From Candidatus Cloacimonadota bacterium (GTDB taxonomy: Bacteria; Muiribacteriota; UBA6191): a DNA stretch of 56,873 nt. The notes under the pieces were generated by a model. It searched no databases. It saw only the letters and a program-made list of their open reading frames with translations, and was not told the origin of the DNA. How positions within the stretch are numbered: the stretch's first letter is position 1; every line of letters begins with the position of its first letter. The stretch is from NCBI GenBank assembly GCA_019454875.1, contig JACFNL010000011.1:1-56873 (forward strand), given 5' to 3'. This document shows positions 1 through 8,446 of the stretch, in pieces. A program made the position numbers and the translations under genes.

Positions 1-78
1 TAATGGCTGTTTTGAAGGGATAGAGCATGTTTGGGATCAAACCTGATATGGCCCATTTAATTTAACAGACACTAAGAC

Positions 79-1467
79 TCAAGCCGCGTTTTTTCGAGGT
101 TTTGGCTTGGTATCCGCTTTTTCTGACTCAGGGTGGCCTGTACCAAGATTTAGCACATCAGCCAGAAATCCCAGTTCTGAAAACAGCCTGCTATTCATTT
201 TGTGATTTGGAGTCTGAAGGGTAAATCCGTAGTCTGAACCAGGGTTTTTGCTTCTGAATTCCAGTTGATTCAGTTGATTCAGTCCAAACTCAACCAGGGT
301 ATTGTTAAGATTGGCCTTTTCAATCAGAGAAAACAGACTTTGTTTGGAATAGGAGGTGGATTTTCCTTCTTCGCCCAACATAATCCAGTGGCTGCGATTG
401 CCGTCTGTATCGGCTACACGAAATTGTAACCTGTCCTGTATAGTGATCTGGGAGGGGCTGTCTGGGGTCTGAAGCTCAAGTCTGGCTGAGGTGCCGCCCT
501 TGCCTAATGTGGCATACCCAGAATTTGATTGATTCATACCCACAGAAAAATTTCCGGGCAGGCGAATCAGGCGAAAACCATTGTCTGTGCCACCTTCGGC
601 ACTTTCAAAAACCATCTGCCCAGCATCGTTGTAGCGAGCTACCACAGCTCCGCCAATCTGTTCCGAAAAAGCTTCGTTGTAAAGTTTTAAGATTTCATCA
701 CCACTTAAAAACTCGCGATCACTGATCTCTGGGGTCATAATTTTATGGTCATTGTACTGTCCATCAGAAGACCAGTAGCGCAGGGCAACCCGATTTCCCC
801 CAGATGATACCTGGCGACCATCAGCCAGACGGTTTTCAGAGGTGGCAAAAGCCTTTTCCCCTCCGCTGCCATTGACTTTAAGGCGGGAACTACCAAAAAA
901 GCGGGCAAATTCTTCGTTGCCTTCCAGTGAGATTTCCGATGTGTCTCCTGTTTCAGAAGTATTTAGAAATACCCTGCCGTCTTCACTGGAGGCCGTGATA
1001 TCTACCCGGCGGGTTGCTCGTTGTGATGCAATGGCGGAATTGATCTGATCGGCTATCTGGCTGGCTGAATAACTTCCAGGTCTAAAGGATACCTTAACTG
1101 GTTCAGAATGTGCGGACAGGCGCGATGATAATACATCATGGGAGTTGGTATCCGAGATGGTAAAGGACATTTCATTTTTAAACTCATAAACTGGTGTGGT
1201 GGCAATTCCACGGGCAATAGCTGGATTTAATGGTTCTACGACCGGTGCAGACTGCAATAGATTCCGAAAGAACAAATCACTAGGGTTTAAGGTAGGCGGG
1301 TTTACCGTCTGTACATTTAATGAAACGACAGAATCTGTTTCCTCGATATGTGCCTGTTCAGCACCTAAAACTGCAGCAAAGGCATTGGTTTCAACAGGAT
1401 TTTTTTTGGATAATTCTGTCAGGCTGTTTTTTACAATCAGAGGCTGAATCAGTTGATCGATTTGCAT
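79..1467 (-). CDS. Flagellin-IN-motif-like repeat protein, putative flagellar-regulon member
   Basis: A 462-residue protein with no signal peptide and no obvious membrane segment. I see three tandem copies of one pattern, at about residues 100-182, 226-302 and 346-418. Each has a beta strand, a short helix (QIADQINSAI, ILKLYNEAF, LFSLIEKANL) and a paired strand with a Gly-rich turn (VFLNTSETG, MVFESAEGG, LEFRSKNPG). This resembles the IN motif of flagellins and hook-associated proteins. Residues 1-95 look like a disordered leader and the C-terminus is basic. The start follows a GGAGCAAGGAT ribosome site. A sigma-28-type promoter lies just upstream, so expression with late flagellar genes is inferred. 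No other flagellar gene is nearby and no family name can be given. Confidence 0.6.
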   Translation of the reverse strand: MQIDQLIQPLIVKNSLTELSKKNPVETNAFAAVLGAEQAHIEETDSVVSLNVQTVNPPTLNPSDLFFRNLLQSAPVVEPLNPAIARGIATTPVYEFKNEMSFTISDTNSHDVLSSRLSAHSEPVKVSFRPGSYSASQIADQINSAIASQRATRRVDITASSEDGRVFLNTSETGDTSEISLEGNEEFARFFGSSRLKVNGSGGEKAFATSENRLADGRQVSSGGNRVALRYWSSDGQYNDHKIMTPEISDREFLSGDEILKLYNEAFSEQIGGAVVARYNDAGQMVFESAEGGTDNGFRLIRLPGNFSVGMNQSNSGYATLGKGGTSARLELQTPDSPSQITIQDRLQFRVADTDGNRSHWIMLGEEGKSTSYSKQSLFSLIEKANLNNTLVEFGLNQLNQLEFRSKNPGSDYGFTLQTPNHKMNSRLFSELGFLADVLNLGTGHPESEKADTKPKPRKNAA

Positions 1468-1513
1468 ATCCTTGCTCCGTTAGTCACTATGATACAAACT
1501 CGTACCATAATAA

Positions 1514-1541
1514 TTATCGGCAAACATAAACAAACCAATTA
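1514..1541 (-). promoter_or_regulatory. Sigma-28 (FliA)-type promoter
   Basis: On the minus strand the -10 box GCCGATAA (1514-1521) matches the sigma-28 consensus exactly. It is preceded at 16 nt by TAAT (1538-1541), one mismatch from TAAA. The predicted start of transcription is about 40 nt ahead of the ATG at 1467. The usual spacing is 15 nt, so the -35 part is weaker than the -10. Confidence 0.55.
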
Positions 1542-1575
1542 AACATTCCGATACAAAAAGGCTCCTTCAAAAAAA

Positions 1576-2973
1576 TCAGAACAGGATATCTGAGAACATT
1601 CCAATCAGCTTGTGCAGTCCATTGAGTTTTTCAACTACCAGACCACGGGTGTCCCAGTCCTTTTCAAAAAACTCCCTGTAGGCTAAAGCCAGGGACTCAC
1701 CTTCAAAAAAGACAAAGGTTTCATAATTTGACTGGAAAGCACCACTGGTAAAATTTGTAGAGCCAAGGCCCACAATTTTATCGTCGATAACAATAAGCTT
1801 GCAGTGCATTTCCTGACCATGTTTGATTTTATAGTGGCGAACATCAATGTCGATTCCAGGAAATTTTTCCTGAAGGGCCTGTACTAATGCCACAGCCTTA
1901 TTATTGGGGCCACCCTTCCAGTCAAATCCATACAGATGTGTTCCTGGATCTACTATGATACGAACCTGAACACCCCGTTTTGCTGCTTCGGCAACGGCCT
2001 TTAGGGTTTCGGTATCATTAAACAGAAGCTGCTCAATCAAAATGGATTTTTGGGCTGCTCCAATTTCTTTAACCAGTACTTCCCTTGTGTTTTTCAGATA
2101 AGGTGCGGTCAGGGTAGATTTAGCCCTGGCAAAGTGCCAGTTGTTATCTGAGCGGAGTGCTTGCATATCAGCTAAGGCTCTTTCTTCATTGTAGTGAAGA
2201 ATTGAGGAGTCATCTTTGGCAAAACCAAGATTCCAGGTATTAACAAAAATATGTTCCAGTTCCTTGATCAGAGGGCCAGAGACTTCCACCATAGTATCGT
2301 GATTTGTAGCTACGGTAGTGGCAAAATTCATGCCTCCTACCAGGGCGCGGGTTCCATCCACAACCAGAAGTTTCTGGTGATTGATTTTGACCAGTCCCCC
2401 ATCCGGAATAAATTTGGGATTGGCATGAACTACGGGCAGGCCCATATTGACAGCTTTTAAAACCTTTGGCCTGTAAGGAGGTTTTACATAGTTATCTGCT
2501 TCTTCCTGGACCGTAAATCCTTCTGGTGTGGGGTAAGAATAGACGGTTTCTTCGGCCAGGGTTTCATTATAAAGGGTTTCAAAAATCTGGGTGCGATTAC
2601 CCGCCTCGGCTTTTTTTTCCGAGCGACGAACAGGAGAGAGAATCAGACGGACGACAACGCCCTGCTTATGCTTTTCATCAAGAATTTCAAGCATCTGATC
2701 GGCGATGTCTCCACCAAACAGATACATATCAAAAAGGATCTGTTCCTTGGCATTGCGAATCATTTCCAAAGCACGAGGATAGATTTCCTCCTGTCCAACA
2801 AGAATTCGGGAGACAGAATCAAAAGATTCCTGTCCTACAGGCAACATTCTCTTTTCGAGGTTTTCTTTATAATAGGACTCCTGCTGAAAAAACCACAGAC
2901 CAGGATCGTTCATCCATGGGGTAGACGCAGAAATACCGGAACAGATTGCCAGACTCAATAGAATTTTTTTCAT
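1576..2973 (-). CDS. Secreted phospholipase D / cardiolipin-synthase-like protein
   Basis: A 465-residue protein with an N-terminal signal peptide (MKKILLSLAICSGISAS). It carries two HKD motifs, HQKLLVVD (His199) and HCKLIVID (His390), each followed by a G-x-x-N-F segment (GGMNF, GSTNF). These pair into the single active site of the phospholipase D superfamily, which transfers phosphatidyl groups or hydrolyses phosphodiesters through a phospho-histidine. The signal peptide points to the periplasm or export, unlike membrane-anchored bacterial cardiolipin synthases. A secreted phospholipase or nuclease is therefore also possible. The second ATG (2973) is preferred because AGGA lies 6 nt upstream of it. 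The substrate cannot be told from sequence. Confidence 0.85.
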   Translation of the reverse strand: MKKILLSLAICSGISASTPWMNDPGLWFFQQESYYKENLEKRMLPVGQESFDSVSRILVGQEEIYPRALEMIRNAKEQILFDMYLFGGDIADQMLEILDEKHKQGVVVRLILSPVRRSEKKAEAGNRTQIFETLYNETLAEETVYSYPTPEGFTVQEEADNYVKPPYRPKVLKAVNMGLPVVHANPKFIPDGGLVKINHQKLLVVDGTRALVGGMNFATTVATNHDTMVEVSGPLIKELEHIFVNTWNLGFAKDDSSILHYNEERALADMQALRSDNNWHFARAKSTLTAPYLKNTREVLVKEIGAAQKSILIEQLLFNDTETLKAVAEAAKRGVQVRIIVDPGTHLYGFDWKGGPNNKAVALVQALQEKFPGIDIDVRHYKIKHGQEMHCKLIVIDDKIVGLGSTNFTSGAFQSNYETFVFFEGESLALAYREFFEKDWDTRGLVVEKLNGLHKLIGMFSDILF

Positions 2974-3044
2974 GATCATTCCTCACACCACAAGAGATCC
3001 AGTATAAGAATGGAATCATGATGTGGCAAGTGCCCGCATCCGAT

Positions 3045-3476
3045 CTATTTTTTCAGAAGGTCACGAATTTCCATCAGAAGTTTTTCCTGATTGCTTGGCT
3101 CAACTGGTTTAGGTGGTTCTGGGGTAACCTGGGCGGCTGCAAGTGCTTCTTTCTTTTCGGTAACTTCTTTTAAGGCATTCAAGAGCTTAATCACCATAAA
3201 CATGGCAAAAGCAATGATGGTGAAGTCTACAATAGTCTGTATGAATTTTCCGTAATTCAAAGTTACAGCTGCCACTCCTTCAGAAGCCTCTTTAAGGGTA
3301 AAGACCAGATTTGAGAAGTCCACCCCGCCTAAAACAAGTCCTAGTGGTGGGGTAAGAATATCATTTACCAAAGAGCTGGTGATTTTTCCAAATGCTCCCC
3401 CAACTACAACACCAACAGCCAAATCGATGGCATTACCTTTGACGGCAAACTTCTGAAATTCCTGTAACATTCCCAT
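3045..3476 (-). CDS. mscL: Large-conductance mechanosensitive channel MscL
   Basis: A 143-residue protein, the usual family size. It has the MscL N-terminal amphipathic helix ([20 protein letters not shown]), a Gly/Ala-rich pore helix ([20 protein letters not shown]), the periplasmic loop and a second membrane helix ([20 protein letters not shown]). The C-terminal cytoplasmic helix ends in a short charged stretch. It opens under membrane tension to release solutes during hypo-osmotic shock. The start is the ATG at 3476 with AAGGAG 6 nt upstream. An in-frame ATG at 3500 lies before this ribosome site and is rejected. Its own promoter is visible upstream. Confidence 0.95.
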   Translation of the reverse strand: MGMLQEFQKFAVKGNAIDLAVGVVVGGAFGKITSSLVNDILTPPLGLVLGGVDFSNLVFTLKEASEGVAAVTLNYGKFIQTIVDFTIIAFAMFMVIKLLNALKEVTEKKEALAAAQVTPEPPKPVEPSNQEKLLMEIRDLLKK

Positions 3477-3547
3477 TATAAACTCCTTAATATGAATCAA
3501 CAGGGTATGGGGCTATCACCCGGGATTGCAATTTTTTTGAGGTCGAG

Positions 3548-3576
3548 TTTATACAAGATGTATTGATTGTTGTGAA
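3548..3576 (-). promoter_or_regulatory. Sigma-70-type promoter of mscL
   Basis: On the minus strand, TTCACA (3571-3576), a 17-nt spacer and TATAAA (3548-3553). Each hexamer matches 5 of 6 consensus positions. The inferred leader is about 65 nt and ends at the AAGGAG site of mscL. Confidence 0.5.
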
Positions 3577-3664
3577 ATTTGGTAGTATCTGAGTATGAAA
3601 GCAAAAAATGTACTTGGAACTGAATTGTAACTCTGGAACAGCTTTACTTGCACTCACTTGATCT

Positions 3665-4501
3665 TCAATAGTAGTGAGGCAGGGCTGGCTTCTGGATTTG
3701 CGCAAGCAGCTTCTGAATTCTTTCACTGGTATTAGGATGGGTTCTTAAAATTTCTGGAACCTGAGGCCTTCCCAGAAGTTTTTGCCAGGTGTTACCACTA
3801 AGATGCTCCATTTTTTTCAAGGCAGAAGCCAAGCCTATGGGGTCATTGGAAATCTCGGCCGCCATACGGTCTGCTTCAAATTCCCTGGTACGGGACAGGG
3901 CCAGATTTAAAAGTGTATTACCAGTTGGGGCAAACATTAAAAGCAGTATCCAGAAAAGGGATATTTGTACATCAAAAAGCACCCAGACAGGAAAAAATAG
4001 GATCAATAGGGCCTGTCCAACTGCTCCAAAACCTGAGGTGAGGCTGGTAATGGCATTGGAGATACTCATAATGGTGAGATCCCCATTTTTTAAATGGGCG
4101 AGCTCATGGGCCAGGACACCACGAATTTCTCTTTCGGTTAACATTTGTAACATCCCGTCTGTGATGGCTATGGATGGATTGGAGTTTCCACCAACAGCAA
4201 ATGCATTGATTTGTCTTGATGGAATCCAGTAGAGGGCTGGAATTGAATTCATCCCGGCCCTTTCACAAAGGCCATATAGGATGTGGTAGAGTAAAGGGGC
4301 CTGATAGCGATTTACCAAAACCCCATTGTAGGCTCGCATAATCCAGCGAGGATGGGCCTGAGAAGACCAGGTATAGATGAGGATAAACCCGATCAGAGCA
4401 ATGGTTATTGCTCCGGATCCAAGGATGCCTGTAGCCAAAAGATATAAAATGGCACCCATCAGAGTAATAAGAACTATGGTCTGAATCCGGTTTTCATTCA
4501 T
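3665..4501 (-). CDS. htpX: HtpX-like M48 family membrane metalloprotease
   Basis: A 278-residue protein, close to the usual HtpX length of about 290. It has two N-terminal membrane segments (residues 8-42). The zinc motif HELAH (His132, Glu133, His136) sits inside AHELAHLKNGD, two more hydrophobic segments follow (about 155-200), and the third ligand region is TREFEADRMAAE near residue 212. HtpX degrades damaged inner-membrane proteins alongside FtsH. The start has a strong AAAGGAGG site. It is divergent from a sensor kinase gene 62 bp away, and mscL follows on the same strand. The location next to a VxrA-like kinase and two Hsp20 genes fits an envelope-stress role (inference). Confidence 0.9.
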   Translation of the reverse strand: MNENRIQTIVLITLMGAILYLLATGILGSGAITIALIGFILIYTWSSQAHPRWIMRAYNGVLVNRYQAPLLYHILYGLCERAGMNSIPALYWIPSRQINAFAVGGNSNPSIAITDGMLQMLTEREIRGVLAHELAHLKNGDLTIMSISNAITSLTSGFGAVGQALLILFFPVWVLFDVQISLFWILLLMFAPTGNTLLNLALSRTREFEADRMAAEISNDPIGLASALKKMEHLSGNTWQKLLGRPQVPEILRTHPNTSERIQKLLAQIQKPALPHYY

Positions 4502-4550
4502 GACATCCTCCTTTCAAATCTATGACATGCAAGCTCTGTGCCCAATGCGT

Positions 4551-4556
4551 TATGAT
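4551..4556 (+). promoter_or_regulatory. Putative -10 element for a leaderless kinase transcript
   Basis: TATGAT matches 5 of 6 positions and ends 7 nt before the ATG at 4564, which has no Shine-Dalgarno. I see no good -35 hexamer at 16-18 nt. Support comes mainly from the same arrangement at many other starts in this window. Confidence 0.35.
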
Positions 4557-4563
4557 TCCGATT

Positions 4564-6153
4564 ATGAGACTGGGAATGATATTGTGTGTACTGGCCCTTC
4601 TGGTTTTGGGTGTAAGCTCCTACTTTCAGGAGAGGCACTGGCAACAGGTGGCATTAAGTCCTGCTACTCCTGCTGAGCTAAAACAGGTTCGTCGCGATTT
4701 TCGTTCCAGCAATACCCCATTGGTGCGATTTTCTCTGGCCAACCTGCCCCAGATTTATCTTGATCCAATCCTGGCCAATCCCGAAGGAATAGAACCAAGG
4801 TTTCACATGTTTGAACCCTGGATGATAAAAAAACTTCGTGAAACCCGTGAAAATTGCAGTATGCCTGCTTTGTCGCCTTTTGCCGATGTGACCCTGATCA
4901 AGGCTTTTTACTGGGAAATGTTTTTGTGTGACGAGAAGTTTGTACTCCCATCTAGCTTCTTTCAGACCTCTCCATTTATTCATCCATCGGGACAGTCCTA
5001 TGCCTACCTTGCCTGGGAAACTGGCAGGAAGATGTTTCGCAGCAGAGCCTGGCTGACTGAGCATAGAAATCATCTGCATATTCTGGAGCTTCCGTCCCTA
5101 CGGGATCATGCCGACTGGCATCCGATACAGGGAATACTTGCCAATCTGGATAAGTCGGATATTGAATTGCTGATCGAAGGGGTTTTGGCAGTCTGGAATC
5201 CTAATGTTGTACTGTTTCAGGAGGATTCAGAGTTTCCTTTAAGTTCAAGGAGTTTTTTCAGGTATGAAGCCTATGCCAGAGAACAGTGGGACTGGTATCT
5301 GAATAAATCGGTTTTTAAGACCGGTCCTATTACTGAGGGACTTGAGCCTCTACTGATTGAGGGCAACATGGCCTGGTATCTGGATAAAAGCCGCGTGCAT
5401 AAATTTTCTGGAAACTATCGTTTTGGGGCAATGCTTGGGATTTTATTTCTTGGGCTGGGGTTGACGCTTATGGCTTTGGAGGCCATCCGGCACAGATTAA
5501 AAGAACAGGAAGAAAGACTTTTTGTGTTACAAACCTTAACCCATGAGCTACGAACTCCGGCCACGGCCCTGAAGCTTCATCTGGAAAACATGCGTACAAA
5601 ATATGACAGCCTGCCAGAAGATGCCCAGGCTGATCTTCTCCATCTCCTGGAGGCCAATTCAAGGCTGGCCAGAGTATTGGAGGCCAGTACCCAATATCTG
5701 ACAGCGGATAAGGGTGAAGGACCATTAAGGTTAAATGCCCAAAAAATTGAATCCATGCTGGGATTTGTGGAGGAAGTGATTGCAGACATTGATTCGGGAA
5801 TCCAAATCTCCTCAGATTCCTCAGACTTTGCCGCCGAAGCAGACATTTACTGGCTAGGAATCTGTATTGGCAATCTTTTGGAAAATGCGCTGAGGCATGG
5901 AAAACTCCCTATTCTGGTCAAGGTTTCAAAAATGGAGAATGAGGGTGTGATAGAGGTCTGCGATCAGGGTCAGGTTGATTTAAAAACCTTACAAAATGGG
6001 ATCCGTGCATTTTCCCGTCGTAAGGACAGTGAGGGGCTAGGGCTTGGTCTTTCTCTTGTAGATAAAATTATGGTGGCAATGCGAGGGAAGCTGAAGGTTT
6101 TAGCCCACCCCACCAGATTTTCACTTCATCTTCCCTATTGCAAAAGGAGTTAG
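4564..6153 (+). CDS. VxrA-like (DUF3404-type) sensor histidine kinase
   Basis: A membrane kinase of about 529 residues. It has an N-terminal signal or membrane segment (MRLGMILCVLALLVLG) and a periplasmic sensor of about 260 residues with two cysteines (in ENCSM and LFLCDE). IHPSGQSYAYL follows the second cysteine, as in DUF3404 sensors such as Vibrio VxrA. A second membrane helix (AMLGILFLGLGLTLMALEAI) leads to the HisKA box LTHELRTPATAL (phospho-acceptor His327), the N-box NLLENALRHG and the G-box GLGLGLSLVD. It would phosphorylate the OmpR-type regulator that starts 2 nt after its stop. VxrAB systems control cell-wall homeostasis and secretion in vibrios. The DUF3404 assignment is from memory of the motif. 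The start could instead be 4522, 4552 or 4576. Confidence 0.8.
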   Translation: MRLGMILCVLALLVLGVSSYFQERHWQQVALSPATPAELKQVRRDFRSSNTPLVRFSLANLPQIYLDPILANPEGIEPRFHMFEPWMIKKLRETRENCSMPALSPFADVTLIKAFYWEMFLCDEKFVLPSSFFQTSPFIHPSGQSYAYLAWETGRKMFRSRAWLTEHRNHLHILELPSLRDHADWHPIQGILANLDKSDIELLIEGVLAVWNPNVVLFQEDSEFPLSSRSFFRYEAYAREQWDWYLNKSVFKTGPITEGLEPLLIEGNMAWYLDKSRVHKFSGNYRFGAMLGILFLGLGLTLMALEAIRHRLKEQEERLFVLQTLTHELRTPATALKLHLENMRTKYDSLPEDAQADLLHLLEANSRLARVLEASTQYLTADKGEGPLRLNAQKIESMLGFVEEVIADIDSGIQISSDSSDFAAEADIYWLGICIGNLLENALRHGKLPILVKVSKMENEGVIEVCDQGQVDLKTLQNGIRAFSRRKDSEGLGLGLSLVDKIMVAMRGKLKVLAHPTRFSLHLPYCKRS

Positions 6154-6155
6154 AA

Positions 6156-6845
6156 ATGGAGAGTATTTTACTGGTTGAGGATGATCGGGAAATCCGTGAG
6201 GCCTTAAAGTCTGTGCTTGAGAAGGAAGGATTTTTGTTAATTACTGCCTCTAATCTGGCTGAGGCCAATCAGGAATACAACAAAAAGCCGGATCTGGTGC
6301 TTTTGGACTGGATGCTTCCTGATGGACAGGGCATTGAGTTTTTGCGGGTCATCCGTAATGATCGCCCTGCTCTTCCAGTAATCTTTTTAACGGCCAGAAC
6401 AGAGCTGGTGGATAAGGTGCTTGGATTGGAACTGGGAGCTGATGATTATATAACCAAACCCTTTGAACCCAGAGAACTGATAGCAAGAATCAGGGCCAGG
6501 CTGAGAAGAAGTCAGAGCACAGTTTCTGAGGCATCCAAGGAGAAGTCATCCTCCGAAATTCTTACTCAGGACTGTATCAGCATGAATCTTCTTTCGCTTG
6601 AGGTGACCTATGAAGGCAGGCCTATTGCCCTGACTAGAATGGAGATGAATCTGCTACGACTGTTTATGGAACATCCGGGGCAGGTATTCACCCGTGATGA
6701 GCTTTTGAGCCGTATCTGGGGCATTCGTTATCCTTCGACCCGAACTGTTGACAATCACATTTTGCAGTTAAGACAAAAGTTCAGGCCAGACCTGTTTGAA
6801 ACCATGCATGGGGTGGGATATCGTTTTCGTCCTCGAAAAGTATAA
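6156..6845 (+). CDS. OmpR/PhoB-family response regulator
   Basis: A 229-residue regulator. The receiver (1-120) has the acidic pair EDD (residues 8-10), phospho-acceptor Asp51 in LLDWMLPDG, the switch Thr in FLTART and the conserved Lys in ITKPFEP. The winged-helix DNA-binding domain (about 135-229) shows LTRMEMNLLRLFMEHPGQVFTRDELL and the recognition-helix region STRTVDNHILQLRQK, typical of OmpR/PhoB proteins. It is the cognate partner of the upstream kinase: its AAAGGAG site overlaps the end of that gene and the stop-to-start gap is 2 nt. The upstream in-frame TTG at 6138 lies before the ribosome site and is rejected. Target promoters are unknown. Confidence 0.93.
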   Translation: MESILLVEDDREIREALKSVLEKEGFLLITASNLAEANQEYNKKPDLVLLDWMLPDGQGIEFLRVIRNDRPALPVIFLTARTELVDKVLGLELGADDYITKPFEPRELIARIRARLRRSQSTVSEASKEKSSSEILTQDCISMNLLSLEVTYEGRPIALTRMEMNLLRLFMEHPGQVFTRDELLSRIWGIRYPSTRTVDNHILQLRQKFRPDLFETMHGVGYRFRPRKV

Positions 6846-6862
6846 GTACATGCGTGTATGAT
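6833..6862 (+). promoter_or_regulatory. Putative promoter for a leaderless receiver-kinase gene
   Basis: TCGAAA (6833-6838), an 18-nt spacer and TATGAT (6857-6862), ending exactly 6 nt before the ATG at 6869. That start has no Shine-Dalgarno. The -35 matches 4 of 6 positions and the -10 matches 5 of 6. The gene may therefore be transcribed separately from the VxrAB-like pair. Confidence 0.45.
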
Positions 6863-6868
6863 AGTTCT

Positions 6869-8446
6869 ATGAAACGAACCATACTTTGTATTGATGATGA
6901 GCTGTTTATTAGGGAGAGTGTGGGATTCTGGCTTGAAGACCGGGGCTATCAGGTCATTACAGCTCACAATGGACGGCTCGGGCTCGATTTGTTTATGTCG
7001 CAAAAACCCGATTTGGTACTTCTGGATTTATGTATGCCCGACATGGATGGCTTTGAGTTTCTGGGCAAAATTAAAAAACTCATATCTGACATTCCGGTTA
7101 TTGTGATTTCTGGTACAGGCCGGATCGCGGATGTAGTGGAAGCCCAGAACCGTGGGGCCTGGCAATATATTATGAAGCCAATGCATGACTTTAATATGCT
7201 TGCTCATGCCATGAAACAATGTTTTGAAAAGGTGGATCTGATACAGGAAAACCGCCGCTACAAAGAGCATCTTGAAAAAAAAGTGGAAGAAAGAACGGCT
7301 CAGCTGACCCTTTTAAACAGTCTTAGTGAAGATGTTTTAGGTGAAATCGATTTTGATCAGATCTGTTACAAAATTTCCTTGGCTGCCAAGGAGATGCTTG
7401 GAGCCGAACATGCCCTGATCCTTTATACGGAAAAGGCAGGTTTTGTACATTTTCCAGCTACCGACAAAATGCTGATATCAGAGAAGGTTATTGAACGGCT
7501 TGCCCGTCTGGCCTTAAAAGAGAGCGAGGAAATTGTATTAAGTGATCCTGAACTGGGCTGGGTTCTGATAGCCCCCGTTGTACTGGATTCCAAAAGAATG
7601 GGAGTTTTGGTAATTTCAAGAAAGGAACTGGAGTTTACCCAGGAAGATTCTCAGGTAATCAGCCGACTGGCTTCCATATATCTTTTGGCAGTTCAGAGGA
7701 GATCCCTGGAGTCGAAGGTACAAAGAGAGCAGCAAAATGCTTCTATGGCACTTAAGGTAAAATCCACATTTTTATCTCAGATGAGTCACGAGCTTAGGAC
7801 ACCACTGACTGGTACTATGGGTATGCTTGAGTTGATTCAGAATACTACAACACTGGAGGACTCACATCGTTTTGCTGTCGAAGGCAGTAAATCTGCCCGT
7901 GAGCTTCTGGAGCTAATCAACAGAATTTTACAGTTCTGTAATCTGGCCCAGCAGGAGTTTCAGCCCGAGTTCTGTGGTTTTTCACCATCTGAGCAGATCA
8001 TTCAGGTCTGTCTGGGTTTTATTGAAGACGCGCATCAAAAGGGGCTTAAACTTAGATGGATTATAGATTCGTCCGTACCTGAGCTATTTGTAAACGATCC
8101 TCTGGCCTTAAGACAGATTTTACATTCTCTTGTGGATAACGCGGTCAAATTTTCTGATTCCGGCGAGATTCTGGTCCGTGCCTGGTATCTGCCGGATGAA
8201 AAGATTTTGAAGTTTGTAATCGAAGATCAGGGACCTGGAATTGACCCTGCCAATCAGGATGTGATTTTTGAACACTTTACACAACTGGAAGAAGTGTATA
8301 CCAGGGTTCATGGTGGTGCTGGACTAGGTCTTGCTCTGGTGAAAAGACTAGTTGATCATATTGGGGGCAAGGTATGGGTGGAGTCACAACCAGGAACTGG
8401 ATCCAGATTTTTTGTAGATCTGCCTCAACATCATGAAGTTGTCTGA
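6869..8446 (+). CDS. Soluble receiver-GAF-histidine kinase
   Basis: A 525-residue cytoplasmic kinase with no membrane segment. Order: an N-terminal receiver (1-120, Asp53 in LLDLCMPDMDG, Lys in IMKPMHD); a coiled-coil linker (about 125-150, EKKVEERTAQLTLLN); a GAF-like domain (about 150-285, VEC-poor but with the LGAEHALILYT pattern); HisKA (FLSQMSHELRTPLTG, His307); and an ATPase domain with SLVDNAVKFS, DQGPGIDP and GGAGLGLALVKRLV. The receiver-first layout means the kinase can itself be a phosphorelay target, probably switched by another kinase such as its neighbours. The alternative GTG start at 6854 lacks a ribosome site. The last 14 bp overlap the next kinase gene. Confidence 0.85.
   Translation: MKRTILCIDDELFIRESVGFWLEDRGYQVITAHNGRLGLDLFMSQKPDLVLLDLCMPDMDGFEFLGKIKKLISDIPVIVISGTGRIADVVEAQNRGAWQYIMKPMHDFNMLAHAMKQCFEKVDLIQENRRYKEHLEKKVEERTAQLTLLNSLSEDVLGEIDFDQICYKISLAAKEMLGAEHALILYTEKAGFVHFPATDKMLISEKVIERLARLALKESEEIVLSDPELGWVLIAPVVLDSKRMGVLVISRKELEFTQEDSQVISRLASIYLLAVQRRSLESKVQREQQNASMALKVKSTFLSQMSHELRTPLTGTMGMLELIQNTTTLEDSHRFAVEGSKSARELLELINRILQFCNLAQQEFQPEFCGFSPSEQIIQVCLGFIEDAHQKGLKLRWIIDSSVPELFVNDPLALRQILHSLVDNAVKFSDSGEILVRAWYLPDEKILKFVIEDQGPGIDPANQDVIFEHFTQLEEVYTRVHGGAGLGLALVKRLVDHIGGKVWVESQPGTGSRFFVDLPQHHEVV

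Noticed and set aside
1-78. Partial gene at the left edge
   Set aside because: No frame with coding character; only a short GTTTG/CAAAC hairpin without a T run.
2526-2924. Open frame of 132 codons on the plus strand inside the phospholipase-D-type gene
   Set aside because: It is antisense to a clear gene with both HKD motifs. Its translation looks like a shadow, with no ribosome site or known domain.
3789-4232. Open frame of 147 codons on the plus strand inside htpX
   Set aside because: It mirrors the conserved HtpX coding sequence and has no independent signal.
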